A stretch of DNA of 64,000 nucleotides from Pedobacter nutrimenti (GCF_003208655.1 NZ_QKLU01000004.1:124001-188000), one strand, 5' to 3'. Positions 20,884-31,280 are shown, counted from the stretch's first letter. Made by a program: numbers and translations. The notes: generated by a model from the sequence alone, not told the origin.

Positions 20884-21993
20884 TTAAATGCCCTTTGCTG
20901 CTAATTTTAATACTTCTGCCGCAATCAGGTCGTCTGCCTGCGGCAATCCCATAGCCCCTATATTGCGGGACAGGGATTCACATTTTTCTTTATCGCCCAA
21001 CAGCCTTAATGTTTCGGCCACCAGGGTATCTTCCGCAGAACGGTCTGCGATCACAATAGCCGCCTGATGTTCTGCAAGCGCCATTGCATTTTTTGTCTGG
21101 TGGTCTTCTGCCACATTAGGCGAAGGCACCAGGATCACCGGCTTTTTGATCAGACAAAGCTCCGCGATCGTTCCTGCTCCTGCTCTTGAAATAATCACAT
21201 CAGCAGCCGCATAAGCCAAATCCATTTTATTTAAAAATTCCAGGATGCGGACATTGGGATGGTAATTTTCCCCCAGACGTTCCATTACTCCCTTGTAATA
21301 ATATTTTCCAGTCTGCCAGATCAGCTGTACATCTTCGCTGATGATTTCAGGCAAATGTTTTTCTATACTTTTATTTAACGTACCCGCTCCCAGGCTTCCA
21401 CCTGTAAGCAAAATGGTTTTCTTTAAAGGATCGAGTTTCAACAATTCTGCACCTGCAAAATGTTTATTTTCAATTTCAACGACTTCTTTCCGTACCGGAT
21501 TACCAGTTTTCAGAATTCTGTCTGCCGGAAAAAACTGCTCCATATGATCAAAGGCCACACAGATTTTTGATGCTTTTTTTCCAAGCCATTTATTGGTTAT
21601 ACCTGCATAGGAATTTTGTTCCTGAATCAGGTAAGGGATATTCTTCAAAGAGGCTGCATACAACAAAGGTCCTGAAGCATAACCACCTACCCCAACTACA
21701 GCATCTGGTTTAAAATCTGAAATGAGCTTTAAAGCTTTACGGACACTCCCGATCATTTTAAAGGGCAGTGCAAGATTTTTCAGAATAGAGCCCCGCTGGA
21801 TCCCACTGATGTTGAGCCCCACAATTTTATAACCAGCCGCCGGAACCTTTTCCATTTCCATACGGCCTATCGCACCTACAAAAAGCAACTCGCAGGCCGG
21901 ATCCATGCGTTTCAGCGCATTTGCAATAGCAATAGCAGGAAATATATGACCTCCTGTACCGCCTCCTGAAATTATGATCCTTGCTCCTTTCAT
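20884..21993 (-). CDS. murG: UDP-GlcNAc:undecaprenyl-PP-MurNAc-pentapeptide GlcNAc transferase MurG
   Basis: 369 residues, GT28 fold. ISGGGTGGHIFPAIAIA (about 8-24) is the Gly-rich loop that binds lipid I, and SRAGAGTIAEL (about 270) is the donor-binding motif. It converts lipid I to lipid II at the inner face of the membrane. It lies between ftsW and murC with 12- and 2-base gaps. Confidence 0.97.
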   Translation of the reverse strand: MKGARIIISGGGTGGHIFPAIAIANALKRMDPACELLFVGAIGRMEMEKVPAAGYKIVGLNISGIQRGSILKNLALPFKMIGSVRKALKLISDFKPDAVVGVGGYASGPLLYAASLKNIPYLIQEQNSYAGITNKWLGKKASKICVAFDHMEQFFPADRILKTGNPVRKEVVEIENKHFAGAELLKLDPLKKTILLTGGSLGAGTLNKSIEKHLPEIISEDVQLIWQTGKYYYKGVMERLGENYHPNVRILEFLNKMDLAYAAADVIISRAGAGTIAELCLIKKPVILVPSPNVAEDHQTKNAMALAEHQAAIVIADRSAEDTLVAETLRLLGDKEKCESLSRNIGAMGLPQADDLIAAEVLKLAAKGI

Positions 21994-22005
21994 TTCCTTT
22001 TTATA

Positions 22006-23199
22006 TTACATTGCAGGGATTTCACCTACAACAATTTTATTACTGCTATGTCCTTCAATATCCTTGCCTTTTTTGGCGTTTTCCTCAATATCTTTGCTCA
22101 CACTTAAAATAATCCCAAAAGCAATACTGGTAAAAATCATAGAGGTTCCTCCCATACTGACCAGAGGAAGTGGAACACCCGTTACCGGCCCCAAACCAAC
22201 TGCCACGGCCATGTTCGCAAAAGCCTGTATGGTTAAACTGAAACTCAGTCCAGCTGCCAGTAAAGCCCCAAAAGCCTTGGGGCTCTGGGTGACAATACGG
22301 ATACACCGGTAGAGCAGCACCAGATACAAGACCACGATAATCATTGCCCCAAACAAACCATACTCCTCTACAATAATGGCAAAAATAAAATCCGAGTATG
22401 GGTGAGGCAGGAAATTCCTTTGGGTACTGTTGCCCGGCCCCTTGCCAAAAAGTCCACCCGAGGCGAGGGCAATTTTTGCCTGATCGGCCTGATATGTTTT
22501 ATCCGCATGCTGCAGTTCAGGATGCAGATAGGCATTGATCCTGGATTTATAGGTTTCCCTTCTGGGTCCTAAAAAACCGACCAGCAACAGCAGCACAAAA
22601 CCACCTGCGCAAACAATGGAAATTTGTTTAATACTGATCCTGCCAATGATCAGCAGTAAAATACTTACACCAAAAAGCATTAATGCTGTAGACATGTTTG
22701 CCAGGGCAATCAACACGAAAACCACACAAACTGATGCCATAATAGGTATAAAAGCTTTTTTTACATCTTTAATATTTTCTTGTTTTTTGGTCAGTGTACG
22801 GGCCAGAAAGGTAATCAATGCCAGTTTAGCCAAATCGGAGGTCTGGAAGGTTAAACCGATAATAGGAATTTTTACCCAGCGGGAGGCATCGTTCAGGTTT
22901 GTACCAAAAATTAGCGTATACACCAGCAGCGGAATGGTCACAATCATCAGGACCTTAGAAATGCCGGCATAATATTTATAGTCCAGTAAATGCGCAATAT
23001 AGATCATACCAATCCCCATGACCACAAAAATCAGGTGTTTTGTGAGCAGCAGTTTTTCTACCGTTTTACCTTGTTTATAGGCCAACGTACCAGTGGCACT
23101 ATATACGGCAAGGATAGAAATCAGGGACAACAGAATAATGATCAGCCAGATCCATCTGTCCCCCCGGGTTTTTTCTAAAAGTGCATGAACAGCAGTCAT
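22006..23199 (-). CDS. ftsW: Lipid II-polymerising SEDS glycosyltransferase FtsW
   Basis: 397 residues, about ten transmembrane helices, SEDS family. LVSMGGTSM near 359 and GPVTGVPLPLVS just before it are the conserved C-terminal signature. In the division complex FtsW polymerises septal glycan with its cognate class B penicillin-binding protein, here FtsI in the same cluster. It lies 3 bases after murD. Confidence 0.96.
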   Translation of the reverse strand: MTAVHALLEKTRGDRWIWLIIILLSLISILAVYSATGTLAYKQGKTVEKLLLTKHLIFVVMGIGMIYIAHLLDYKYYAGISKVLMIVTIPLLVYTLIFGTNLNDASRWVKIPIIGLTFQTSDLAKLALITFLARTLTKKQENIKDVKKAFIPIMASVCVVFVLIALANMSTALMLFGVSILLLIIGRISIKQISIVCAGGFVLLLLVGFLGPRRETYKSRINAYLHPELQHADKTYQADQAKIALASGGLFGKGPGNSTQRNFLPHPYSDFIFAIIVEEYGLFGAMIIVVLYLVLLYRCIRIVTQSPKAFGALLAAGLSFSLTIQAFANMAVAVGLGPVTGVPLPLVSMGGTSMIFTSIAFGIILSVSKDIEENAKKGKDIEGHSSNKIVVGEIPAM

Positions 23200-23202
23200 C
23201 TT

Positions 23203-24546
23203 TTATAATTCTTTTACAGCCATTTTAAACTGGTTGCCACGGTCTTCATAGTTTTTAAACAAATCAAAACTTGCGCAGGCCGGTGACAACAATACGGTAT
23301 CTCCTTTTTTAGCCAGGTGATAAGCCACCTGTACAGCTTCATGCGCGGAGAAGGTATTTACAATCACCTCAACATCGTGCTCAAAGGCTTCATGGATGCG
23401 CTTGTTGTTCTTCCCAAGACAAACAATGGCCTTTACTTTTTCCTTCACCAAATCCCTGAGCATATCGTAGTCATTTCCTTTATCCACACCCCCCATAATC
23501 AGGATCACCTCGGTATTTACACTTTCAAGGGCATACCAGGTGGAATTCACATTTGTAGCTTTGGAATCGTTGATGTACTCGACACCAGAAATCCTCGCCA
23601 CGTGCTCTAACCTGTGCTCAATATTTTTAATGTCTCCCATACTTTCACGTATGGTTGCATTTCTGATATCCAAAACTTTGGCAACGATGCCTGAGGCCAT
23701 AGAGTTATAGATATTGTGCTTGCCTTGTAAGGCTAATTCTGAAATAGACATGGTTAGTTGATCCTCTTGGTTTATGTTGATGTGTATGTTGTTCCCTTCC
23801 AGGTAAGCGCCTTCTTCTATTTTTTTTCGGATAGAAAAAGGATATCTCCGGGATTGTATTTTTGTATGTTTCATGGCCTTGGCTGTTTCTTCATCATCTG
23901 CACAATAAATGAAACAATCTTCCGGTCCCTGGTTACGGGTAATTCTCATTTTTGAAGCCGCGTAATTGGCCAGTTTATACTCATAACGGTCCAGGTGGTC
24001 CGGAGTGATATTGAGTAAAACCGCAACATCTGCTTTAAAATCGTACATATCGTCCAGCATGAAACTGGATATTTCCAGTACATACCAGTCAAACTCTTCG
24101 GTCGCCACCTGCAAGGCAAAGCTGTTTCCGATGTTGCCCGCCAGCCCCACATTCAGCCCTGCTTTTTTCAGGATGTGATAGGTAAGCATAGTGGTGGTGG
24201 TTTTACCATTTGAACCGGTAATACATACTGTTTTTGCATGGGTATAGCGTTTGGCAAATTCAATTTCAGAAATCACCGCTATACCTTTGGCTTTCAGCTG
24301 CTTTACAATCGGCACGGTATCGGGAATCCCCGGACTTTTAATCACCTCTGAAGCATTGAGTATCAACGTTGGGCTATGTTGTTTTTCTTCAAAAGAAAGC
24401 CCTTTTTCTACCAAAACCGCTTTGTAACGTTCTGCAATCGGACCAAAATCCGACACAAAAACATCAAAGCCCTGCTTCTGTGCCAGTATAGCCGCACCTA
24501 CGCCGCTTTCTCCTGCTCCTAATATGACGATCCTACCCTTTTCCAT
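23203..24546 (-). CDS. murD: UDP-N-acetylmuramoyl-L-alanine--D-glutamate ligase
   Basis: 447 residues, Mur ligase family, with P-loop ITGSNGKTTTT (about 109-119) and N-terminal Rossmann-like domain starting IVILGAGESGVGA. HRLEHVARISGVEYINDSKATN (about 308) is the conserved MurD segment with the DSKATN motif. It adds D-glutamate to UDP-MurNAc-L-Ala. Its start overlaps the mraY stop by one base. Confidence 0.97.
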   Translation of the reverse strand: MEKGRIVILGAGESGVGAAILAQKQGFDVFVSDFGPIAERYKAVLVEKGLSFEEKQHSPTLILNASEVIKSPGIPDTVPIVKQLKAKGIAVISEIEFAKRYTHAKTVCITGSNGKTTTTMLTYHILKKAGLNVGLAGNIGNSFALQVATEEFDWYVLEISSFMLDDMYDFKADVAVLLNITPDHLDRYEYKLANYAASKMRITRNQGPEDCFIYCADDEETAKAMKHTKIQSRRYPFSIRKKIEEGAYLEGNNIHININQEDQLTMSISELALQGKHNIYNSMASGIVAKVLDIRNATIRESMGDIKNIEHRLEHVARISGVEYINDSKATNVNSTWYALESVNTEVILIMGGVDKGNDYDMLRDLVKEKVKAIVCLGKNNKRIHEAFEHDVEVIVNTFSAHEAVQVAYHLAKKGDTVLLSPACASFDLFKNYEDRGNQFKMAVKEL

Positions 24547-25793
24547 TATCTTACTTTTAAGGTTACAATGGTAATGATGGCCAGCAAAATGCTGATGATC
24601 CAGAAACGGGTTACAATTTTAGCTTCATGGTAACCTTTCTTTTGATAATGGTGGTGCAAAGGAGACATCAAAAAGACCCTTCTTCCTTCACCAAAACGCT
24701 TTTTGGTATATTTAAAATAACTGACCTGGATCATTACAGAAAGGATCTCGATCAGGAACACGCCGCATAAAACAGGAATGAGCCATTCTTTACGGATCAT
24801 AATGGCAAAAGCAGCAATAATACCTCCAATAGCAAGACTTCCGGTATCACCCATAAAAACCTGGGCCGGATAAGAATTGTACCAGAGAAACCCTACACAG
24901 GCCCCCACAAAAGCTCCTGCAAAAATCATGAGCTCTCCCGAGTTGGGGATATACATAATGTTGAGGTAATCTGCGATCACCGTATTACCGGAAACATAGG
25001 CCAGCAGACCAAGGGTAATCCCAATAATGGCCGATGTCCCTGTGGCAAGCCCATCAATTCCATCGGTAATATTTGCTCCGTTGGAAACACCTGTAATGAT
25101 AATTACTGTAAACAACAGGAAAACCACCAGGGCATATTTCTCATAATCACCACCCAGGAATTTCAGGACTTTGGCATAATCAAACTCATTCTTTTTGTAA
25201 AAAGGAACATTTGTTTTGGTCGATTTTACATCCTGTGTATAATAATAATTACCTCCTTTTTCCCTGAGGATAATCGGAGCCGCTGAGCTCGTTTTCTGTG
25301 TTTCAGGAACCGTTTGTCGAACCACAATGTTCGGGTTGAAATACATGGTATAACCAATGATCAGCCCAAGACCAACCTGCCCTACAATTTTAAAACGTCC
25401 GGCAAGGCCCTCTTTATTCTTTTTAAATACTTTAATGTAATCGTCCAGAAAACCGACAGCCCCCATCCATACCGTTGTAACAATCATTAAAATAACATAC
25501 ACATTGGTCAGATTGGCCAGCAACAGCGTAGGCACCAGAATACCCAATAAAATGATCAGTCCACCCATGGTCGGGGTACCCTGTTTCTGCATTTGTCCTT
25601 CCAGACCTAAATTCCGTACGGTTTCGCCCACCTGCTTTTTCTGCAGGTAATTGATCAGTCTGCGGCCGTATACGGTCGTGATGATCAGGGAAATGATAAT
25701 CGCCAAAGAAGTCCTGAAAGTGATGTACTGAAACAACCTTAATCCTGGGATATCGTAATGCTGACGCAAATATTCTGAGAGATGATATAACAT
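24546..25793 (-). CDS. mraY: Phospho-N-acetylmuramoyl-pentapeptide transferase MraY
   Basis: 415 residues, about ten transmembrane segments. The catalytic Asp-rich motifs are [10 protein letters not shown] (about 116) and the [10 protein letters not shown] region (about 240). It is about 55 residues longer than E. coli MraY because of an extra hydrophilic loop (about 160-200, including [11 protein letters not shown]), an insertion I believe is common in Bacteroidota. It makes lipid I from UDP-MurNAc-pentapeptide and undecaprenyl phosphate. Its start overlaps the murE stop by one base. Confidence 0.97.
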   Translation of the reverse strand: MLYHLSEYLRQHYDIPGLRLFQYITFRTSLAIIISLIITTVYGRRLINYLQKKQVGETVRNLGLEGQMQKQGTPTMGGLIILLGILVPTLLLANLTNVYVILMIVTTVWMGAVGFLDDYIKVFKKNKEGLAGRFKIVGQVGLGLIIGYTMYFNPNIVVRQTVPETQKTSSAAPIILREKGGNYYYTQDVKSTKTNVPFYKKNEFDYAKVLKFLGGDYEKYALVVFLLFTVIIITGVSNGANITDGIDGLATGTSAIIGITLGLLAYVSGNTVIADYLNIMYIPNSGELMIFAGAFVGACVGFLWYNSYPAQVFMGDTGSLAIGGIIAAFAIMIRKEWLIPVLCGVFLIEILSVMIQVSYFKYTKKRFGEGRRVFLMSPLHHHYQKKGYHEAKIVTRFWIISILLAIITIVTLKVR

Positions 25794-27250
25794 TAGCTGA
25801 TGAGGTTTAGTTGTTCCAATAATATTTCCTTATCGTCAAAATGATGTCTCACACCATTAATTTCCTGATATTTTTCGTGTCCCTTTCCGGCCACCAGAAT
25901 GATATCTCCGGGTCTAGCCAAATGACAAGCTGTTTTGATGGCTTCTTTTCTGTCCAGAATGCTCATGGTTTTACGCTTATTGGAAGGTGAAACGCCGGCC
26001 TCCATATCTTCAACTATGGATGCAGGATCTTCTGTCCTGGGGTTATCCGAAGTCAGGATCACTTTATCGCTCCAGTCACAGGCCACCTGTGCCATGACCG
26101 GACGTTTGGTTTTATCCCTGTCCCCTCCACAGCCAATTACCGTAATGACCTGCTCTGTCCCTTTACGAATGTCCTGAATGGTACTCAATACATTCTGAAC
26201 CGCATCAGGAGTATGGGCATAATCTACAATTCCAATAATGTTTTTTTCGTTGTTCACATAATCAAACCTGCCTTCTGCTCCGCTTAGGTTACTGAGCAGG
26301 GTCAGCACGTTAAATTTATCTTGTCCAAGCAGCACCGCACTGCCATATACCGCAAGCAGGTTATAGGCATTAAAAGAACCGACCAGCTTAAAGAAAACAT
26401 CTACATGGTCAATGTCCAGGTTCAACCCGCTGAATTTATTTTCAATAATTTTTGCTTTAAAATCGGCCAGCTGCTTTAAAGCATATGTTTTCTTTAAAGC
26501 TTTGGTATTCTGAAGCATCACCATTCCGTTTTTATCATCGGCATTGGTCAGGGCAAAAGCTGATTTTGGCAAACCATCAAAAAAGGCTTTTTTAGCTTTG
26601 AGGTAATTGTCAAAGGTTTTATGAAAATCCAGGTGGTCATGGGTAATGTTCGAGAAAATGCCTCCTGTAAAATGAAGCCCCTCAATCCGGTGCTGTACGA
26701 CTGCGTGAGAGCTCACCTCCATAAAACAATAGGTACAACCTTCGCTCAGCATCTGCTGCAGCAATTGATTTAAAGCGATGGGATCCGGCGTGGTATGCGT
26801 TGCCGGAATAATGACATCATCAATCTGGTTTTGTACGGTAGAAATCAGGCCTACATGATGCCCCAATGCCCTGAACAATTTAAAGAGCAAAGTTGCAATG
26901 GTCGTTTTACCATTTGTACCGGTTACCCCTACGAGCTTTAATTTAAGGGAAGGATGGTCATAAAAATTTCCTGCCATTTTTCCCAGCGCCACATGAGCGT
27001 CCTCTACCTGTATATAGGTAACCCCTTCTTTAAATTCAGCAGGCATCTGCTCACAAATAACCACCACAGCACCTGCGGCAATGGTTTGATCTATATAAGC
27101 ATGTCCATCGGACAAACTTCCTTTAATTGCAAAGAAAACAGCATCCTCACTTACCTTACGCGAATCAAAAGTCAGGGCAGCCACCACCTTATTGGTCGTA
27201 CCCACCAGCTCTTTTATCGCGACTCCATATAATACATCCTGCAACTGCAT
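25793..27250 (-). CDS. murE: UDP-MurNAc-tripeptide synthetase, meso-DAP type
   Basis: 485 residues with P-loop GTNGKTT (111-117). DNPR at 402-405 is the motif that selects meso-diaminopimelate rather than lysine, so the peptidoglycan is meso-DAP type, in line with dapA at 12514. It adds the third peptide residue in the cytoplasm. murF, which usually follows murE in other phyla, is absent; mraY comes next. Confidence 0.97.
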   Translation of the reverse strand: MQLQDVLYGVAIKELVGTTNKVVAALTFDSRKVSEDAVFFAIKGSLSDGHAYIDQTIAAGAVVVICEQMPAEFKEGVTYIQVEDAHVALGKMAGNFYDHPSLKLKLVGVTGTNGKTTIATLLFKLFRALGHHVGLISTVQNQIDDVIIPATHTTPDPIALNQLLQQMLSEGCTYCFMEVSSHAVVQHRIEGLHFTGGIFSNITHDHLDFHKTFDNYLKAKKAFFDGLPKSAFALTNADDKNGMVMLQNTKALKKTYALKQLADFKAKIIENKFSGLNLDIDHVDVFFKLVGSFNAYNLLAVYGSAVLLGQDKFNVLTLLSNLSGAEGRFDYVNNEKNIIGIVDYAHTPDAVQNVLSTIQDIRKGTEQVITVIGCGGDRDKTKRPVMAQVACDWSDKVILTSDNPRTEDPASIVEDMEAGVSPSNKRKTMSILDRKEAIKTACHLARPGDIILVAGKGHEKYQEINGVRHHFDDKEILLEQLNLIS

Positions 27251-27251
27251 A

Positions 27252-29348
27252 TTATTTCAATTCTAATTGAACCAACAATCCTTTTCCTATTTTACTTCCA
27301 GGGGCTATGGACTGGCTGATCACCTTACCACTTCCCTTTACCTGTGCTTTTAAACCTGCGTTTCCGACCAGATATAAAGCATCTTTCAGGCCCATCCCGC
27401 TCACATCGGGCATGGCACCTTTAATGGAATTATACTCCTGATAAACAATGCCATTGCTGGTATCCACACTGTTTACATAATCTGACTTTGCCGCATAAAG
27501 GGCCTTAATGCCAAAAGCATTATATACTTTTTTCAAATCCTTGGTCTGCCCTGCTTTTGCTTCAGGCGCTTTGGTATTTCCAACCAGGTGATCGCCCACT
27601 TCACTAAACATCCCCATATCACTGGCGTAAATGCGATCGGCAATCTCTTTAAAAGGAGGACCCGCAACAGCCGCGGCATAATAAGAACCTTTAGGATCAT
27701 TGATCACCACAATCAGGGAATATTTAGGATTATCGGCCGGAAAGTAACCACAAAAAGAACTCTGATATTGTTTTTTAGCCTTATAACCTTTATTTCCATC
27801 AGCAACCTGCGCGGTACCGGTTTTACCTGCTACTTTATAAAATTTAGAAGCCACCACTTTACCTGTTCCTATGGCCACGGTACTTTCCAAAAGGGCCTGC
27901 ATTTTTTTAAGGGTCACATCCGAACAGATTTTTTCATTCACCACTCTTGCCTTAAACTGCTCGACAGGATTGCCCAGCCTGCGAATCTCTTTTACAAAAA
28001 TCGGCGCCACATACTTTCCATTATTGGCCACTGCGTTGTAAAACGAAAGCATTTTTAAAGGAGTCAATTGCATTTCATATCCATAAGCCATCTGTGGCAG
28101 GGTCATGTTTTTGTTCCAGCTTCTGTTTTTTGGTGTTTTCACCACAGGCTGCGCTTCTCCGGGAATCTGTAAGCCCAATTTCTCATTCAAATGCCAGCTG
28201 TACAAATGATCGGTAAACCTGGACTGTTCATTCCGGTAATGGGTATCTACCAATTGGGCAACTGCCGAATTGGAGCTCTGTTCAAAAGCCTTTTTAACCG
28301 TGACCACACCAATGCTACCATGAGAGTCTTTGATCAGGTGACCTGGAATTTTATAGTTTCCGGTAGCCACAAGCGTATTGGTGTCGACCATTTTATCTTC
28401 CAGCAAAGCCATGTAAGAAGCCAGTTTAAAAGTAGAGCCAGGGTCCTGATTTCCGGCAATTGCATAATTAAACAACTCTTTATAAACCCCTTTGGATACC
28501 CGGGTAAAGTTGGCCACCGCCCTTACTTCTCCGGTAGCCACTTCCATCAGAATCACTGCACCATGATCTGCATCACTTATAATCAATTGTTTTTCCAGCG
28601 CACTCTGCGCAAGATCCTGCATATTGATGTCGATGGTGGAAATAATATCAGCACCTTCTTTCGGTGCAATTTCTGCTTCCTCATTAACCGGCATCCAAAC
28701 CCCGCCCGCAATACGCTGCACCAGTCTTTTACCAATTTCACCGTTAATGTAACTGCCATAAGCACCCTCAAGCCCTACCGCATTGGATACATTTTCATTT
28801 CTATAACCAATGGTTCTTGCTGCCAGAGACTGGAAAGGCAGGATCCTTTTGTTTTGCTGAATGGCAATCAGGCCACCACTGTATTTACCAATATTAAATA
28901 ATGGAAATTTCCGGATCTCTTTGAGATCCTGATAATTTACTTTTCTTTTGATCAGCAGGTAACGCACACTGTCCTGACGCGCAGAACGCAGGTAACGGGA
29001 ATATTCTTTTGGTGTTTTGTCTTTAAAAAACTGAGACAAACGCAAAGCAAGGGAATCTACTTTCGCATTAAAAATATCTTTATCTTCTATACCGCCCGCA
29101 TAAAGATCCATCCGCAGCTCGTATTCAGGCACCGAAGTGGCCAGCAAGCTTCCATCATTAGAATAAATATTTCCACGGGCAGCTTCTATATTGACATACT
29201 TTGTAGAGAGACTATCGGCCATGGCACGCCATTTATGTCCCTCTACAAACTGTACATCGCATAACCTGACCAGTACTGCCACGGCAAACAGTACAATCAG
29301 GCCAAAAGCCAGATAAACACGCAGTAATATGTTCGCTCTAATGTTCAT
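27252..29348 (-). CDS. ftsI: Class B penicillin-binding protein FtsI (PBP3) with PASTA domain
   Basis: 698 residues: N-terminal transmembrane helix (about 8-28), PBP dimerisation domain (about 55-210), transpeptidase domain with STFK (Ser305 nucleophile), SSN (358-360) and KTG (509-511), and one PASTA domain at the C terminus (about 638-698). It cross-links septal peptidoglycan in the periplasm. A PASTA domain is absent from E. coli FtsI but usual in many other phyla. Its start overlaps the ftsL-like gene by 11 bases. Confidence 0.96.
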   Translation of the reverse strand: MNIRANILLRVYLAFGLIVLFAVAVLVRLCDVQFVEGHKWRAMADSLSTKYVNIEAARGNIYSNDGSLLATSVPEYELRMDLYAGGIEDKDIFNAKVDSLALRLSQFFKDKTPKEYSRYLRSARQDSVRYLLIKRKVNYQDLKEIRKFPLFNIGKYSGGLIAIQQNKRILPFQSLAARTIGYRNENVSNAVGLEGAYGSYINGEIGKRLVQRIAGGVWMPVNEEAEIAPKEGADIISTIDINMQDLAQSALEKQLIISDADHGAVILMEVATGEVRAVANFTRVSKGVYKELFNYAIAGNQDPGSTFKLASYMALLEDKMVDTNTLVATGNYKIPGHLIKDSHGSIGVVTVKKAFEQSSNSAVAQLVDTHYRNEQSRFTDHLYSWHLNEKLGLQIPGEAQPVVKTPKNRSWNKNMTLPQMAYGYEMQLTPLKMLSFYNAVANNGKYVAPIFVKEIRRLGNPVEQFKARVVNEKICSDVTLKKMQALLESTVAIGTGKVVASKFYKVAGKTGTAQVADGNKGYKAKKQYQSSFCGYFPADNPKYSLIVVINDPKGSYYAAAVAGPPFKEIADRIYASDMGMFSEVGDHLVGNTKAPEAKAGQTKDLKKVYNAFGIKALYAAKSDYVNSVDTSNGIVYQEYNSIKGAMPDVSGMGLKDALYLVGNAGLKAQVKGSGKVISQSIAPGSKIGKGLLVQLELK

Positions 29349-29763
29349 CGTTACCTACTACTATTTTCTTAGGTGGTTCTGTCAATTCTTTTATTCCCAG
29401 GGTATCAACTTTTCTGGCAACCTCTGTTAGCTTACTTTTAAACATCAGTTCGGCCTTCAAAGACTTATACTCCCAGCTCTGTTCTTTTACTTCTTTATTT
29501 AATTTATCTATACTCCTGATGTTCTTCACCGCCATATGACTGTTGGCAATGTAAAGCATACACAAAAAGGATATAAACAACAAAAACGGCAACATCTCCG
29601 TTGCAGCTTCCTTCGTCACTACGCCCTCTGTGAAGAGCTTTTTTAAAAAGACCCGGCCACTGTCTGATTCCTCGGCAGCCTTCTCTTTTTTAACCTTCAG
29701 CACTGGTTCTTCCAACTCTTCAGGCTCCTGCTCCTCTTCTATATGTTCTCTGAACCGGTTCAT
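29338..29763 (-). CDS. ftsL: FtsL-like cell division protein
   Basis: 141 residues: a highly charged Glu/Lys-rich cytoplasmic N terminus (about 1-55), one transmembrane helix (about 60-80), then a predicted periplasmic coiled coil (about 85-130). Sequence is weakly conserved, but this topology and the position between rsmH and ftsI define FtsL. FtsL works with FtsQ and a DivIC/FtsB partner; no FtsB is seen in the window. It overlaps rsmH by 4 bases and ftsI by 11. Confidence 0.85.
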   Translation of the reverse strand: MNRFREHIEEEQEPEELEEPVLKVKKEKAAEESDSGRVFLKKLFTEGVVTKEAATEMLPFLLFISFLCMLYIANSHMAVKNIRSIDKLNKEVKEQSWEYKSLKAELMFKSKLTEVARKVDTLGIKELTEPPKKIVVGNDEH

Positions 29764-30665
29764 ATTCTCTCCCCAATTCTTAGTTTAGCACTTCTTGATC
29801 TGCTGTTCCGTTCCAGCTCCTGCTGATCGGCCACCACGGCTTTTCTGGTAATTGCCCGAAAAGGTTTTTGCTCATTCCCATAAAAGTCCTTTTCTACCTC
29901 TCCCCTGAATTTACCTTTGGCAATAAAATTCTTCACTGGCCTGTCCTCCAGGGAATGGTAAGACATCACCACCAGCCGCCCACCCGGGTTCAGCACCTCT
30001 GCTGTTTGCTCCAAAAAACTTTCCAGCACCCTGATCTCTGCATTCACTTCAATCCGTAAAGCCTGAAAAACCTGGGCCATATATTTATTTTCCTTGCCTC
30101 TTGGAATGTGCGCAGCAATCACCCTTTTAAAATCTTCGAGAGTTTGCAAGGACCCCGAAACACGGGATGCAACTACTGTTGCCGCAAGGGATTTCGCATT
30201 CTTTACCTCCCCATAAATCCCAAAAATTTTATGCAACTCTTCCTCAGAATACGTATTCAGTACGCCGGCCGCAGTCAGCTCACTTTGCTTGTCCATACGC
30301 ATATCCAGCGCCGCATCAAAGCGTGTAGAAAAACCTCTTTCGGGTTCATTAAACTGATGAGAGGAAACACCCAGATCTGCCAGTATCCCATCCACCTTCC
30401 TGTAACCCAGCAACCTTAAATTATTTTTAAGAAAAGCAAAATTCTGGTCTACAAACCGAAACCTTGGATCCTCAATTTTATTGCGCTGTGCATCCGGATC
30501 CTGATCAAAAGCAATCAACACGCCCTGTTTACCCAATTTTTTCAGGATTTCCCGGGAATGACCGCCGCCACCAAAAGTAACATCCACATAAACCCCCTCA
30601 GGCTTTATATTCAGACCCTCCACACAAGCATCCAGCATCACCGGAACATGATAATTATTTTCCAT
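29760..30665 (-). CDS. rsmH: 16S rRNA (cytosine1402-N4)-methyltransferase
   Basis: 301 residues, SAM-dependent methyltransferase formerly MraW. HVPVMLDACVEGL (about 5-17) and the SAM-binding VTFGGGGHSREI (about 28-39) are family signatures, as is MSYHSLEDRPVKNF (about 234-247). It methylates C1402 in the decoding centre of 16S rRNA. It overlaps mraZ by 11 bases. Confidence 0.97.
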   Translation of the reverse strand: MENNYHVPVMLDACVEGLNIKPEGVYVDVTFGGGGHSREILKKLGKQGVLIAFDQDPDAQRNKIEDPRFRFVDQNFAFLKNNLRLLGYRKVDGILADLGVSSHQFNEPERGFSTRFDAALDMRMDKQSELTAAGVLNTYSEEELHKIFGIYGEVKNAKSLAATVVASRVSGSLQTLEDFKRVIAAHIPRGKENKYMAQVFQALRIEVNAEIRVLESFLEQTAEVLNPGGRLVVMSYHSLEDRPVKNFIAKGKFRGEVEKDFYGNEQKPFRAITRKAVVADQQELERNSRSRSAKLRIGERI

Positions 30666-31128
30666 CTTCCCCCCTGTTTTTATTACCCATTACTTCTTCG
30701 GCCAGCATCGCAAAGTCTTCCGGCTCCTGATCAAACAGCGCCTCATAAGCCGATTTAGACCAGACCTCGATTTTATCAAACTGACAAGCCAACACCAGTT
30801 CGGTATTGATAGAAATCCCTACAGACTCCAAAAGGGACTTCGGCAGATTTACCCTCCCTGTTGCATCCAGTGTCAATTCTGTTGCCCCTCTGGTAAAATA
30901 ACGGATAAACTCCCTTGTCTTTTTTTCATAAGGGTTCAGCTTACTCAAATCTTCCACAATTCCTTCCCACACTTTTTTCGGATAGATCACCAGGTGTTTC
31001 TCAAAACCCCTGTTGATCACCAAACCCTCCTGCTCAACATTAGGCAATTGTTTTTTTAGACTCGAAGGGACCATCAAGCGGCCTTTCGCGTCTAACTTAC
31101 AATCAAATTCTCCTAACAATTGAACCAT
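30655..31128 (-). CDS. mraZ: Transcriptional regulator MraZ
   Basis: 157 residues with two tandem SpoVT/AbrB-like domains (about 5-50 and 80-125), including GEFDCKLDAKGRLMVPSSL at the start and the second-domain DATGRVNLPKSLL. MraZ forms a ring oligomer that binds short direct repeats upstream of its own gene and represses the dcw operon in other phyla. Just upstream here are three GTGGTA repeats at 10-bp spacing, which supports the same autoregulation. First gene of the cluster. Confidence 0.96.
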   Translation of the reverse strand: MVQLLGEFDCKLDAKGRLMVPSSLKKQLPNVEQEGLVINRGFEKHLVIYPKKVWEGIVEDLSKLNPYEKKTREFIRYFTRGATELTLDATGRVNLPKSLLESVGISINTELVLACQFDKIEVWSKSAYEALFDQEPEDFAMLAEEVMGNKNRGEDGK

Positions 31129-31171
31129 ATTACTATGTACACTTTTTATGTAGTGTAAAAATAGGTACTTC

Positions 31172-31197
31172 TACCACTTTTTACCACATTCTACCAC
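31172..31197 (-). promoter_or_regulatory. Putative MraZ operator, three direct repeats
   Basis: Three GTGGTA hexamers on the minus strand (31192-31197, 31182-31187, 31172-31177), exactly 10 bp apart, one helical turn. They end 44 bp before the mraZ ATG. MraZ of other bacteria binds repeats containing a GTGG or TGGG core at this periodicity in its own promoter, so the assignment is strong by position and pattern. Confidence 0.8.
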
Positions 31198-31256
31198 AAA
31201 AAGTTTTCAACATTGGTGTTTTTTACCAAAATCTTCCATTTTACCCCACTCAGGCC

Positions 31257-31272
31257 GTGGTAGAAAGTGGTA
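31257..31272 (+). promoter_or_regulatory. Second GTGGTA pair in opposite orientation
   Basis: GTGGTA on the plus strand at 31257-31262 and 31267-31272, again 10 bp apart, 60 bp from the three-copy block and facing it. It abuts the pgk terminator and overlaps its U-tract sequence. It could be a secondary MraZ site. Confidence 0.5.
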
Positions 31273-31280
31273 AAAAGAAA

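Noticed and set aside
28191..28901. A 236-codon plus-strand open frame
   Set aside because: It is antisense to ftsI, which has a complete transpeptidase domain there. No promoter or family features.
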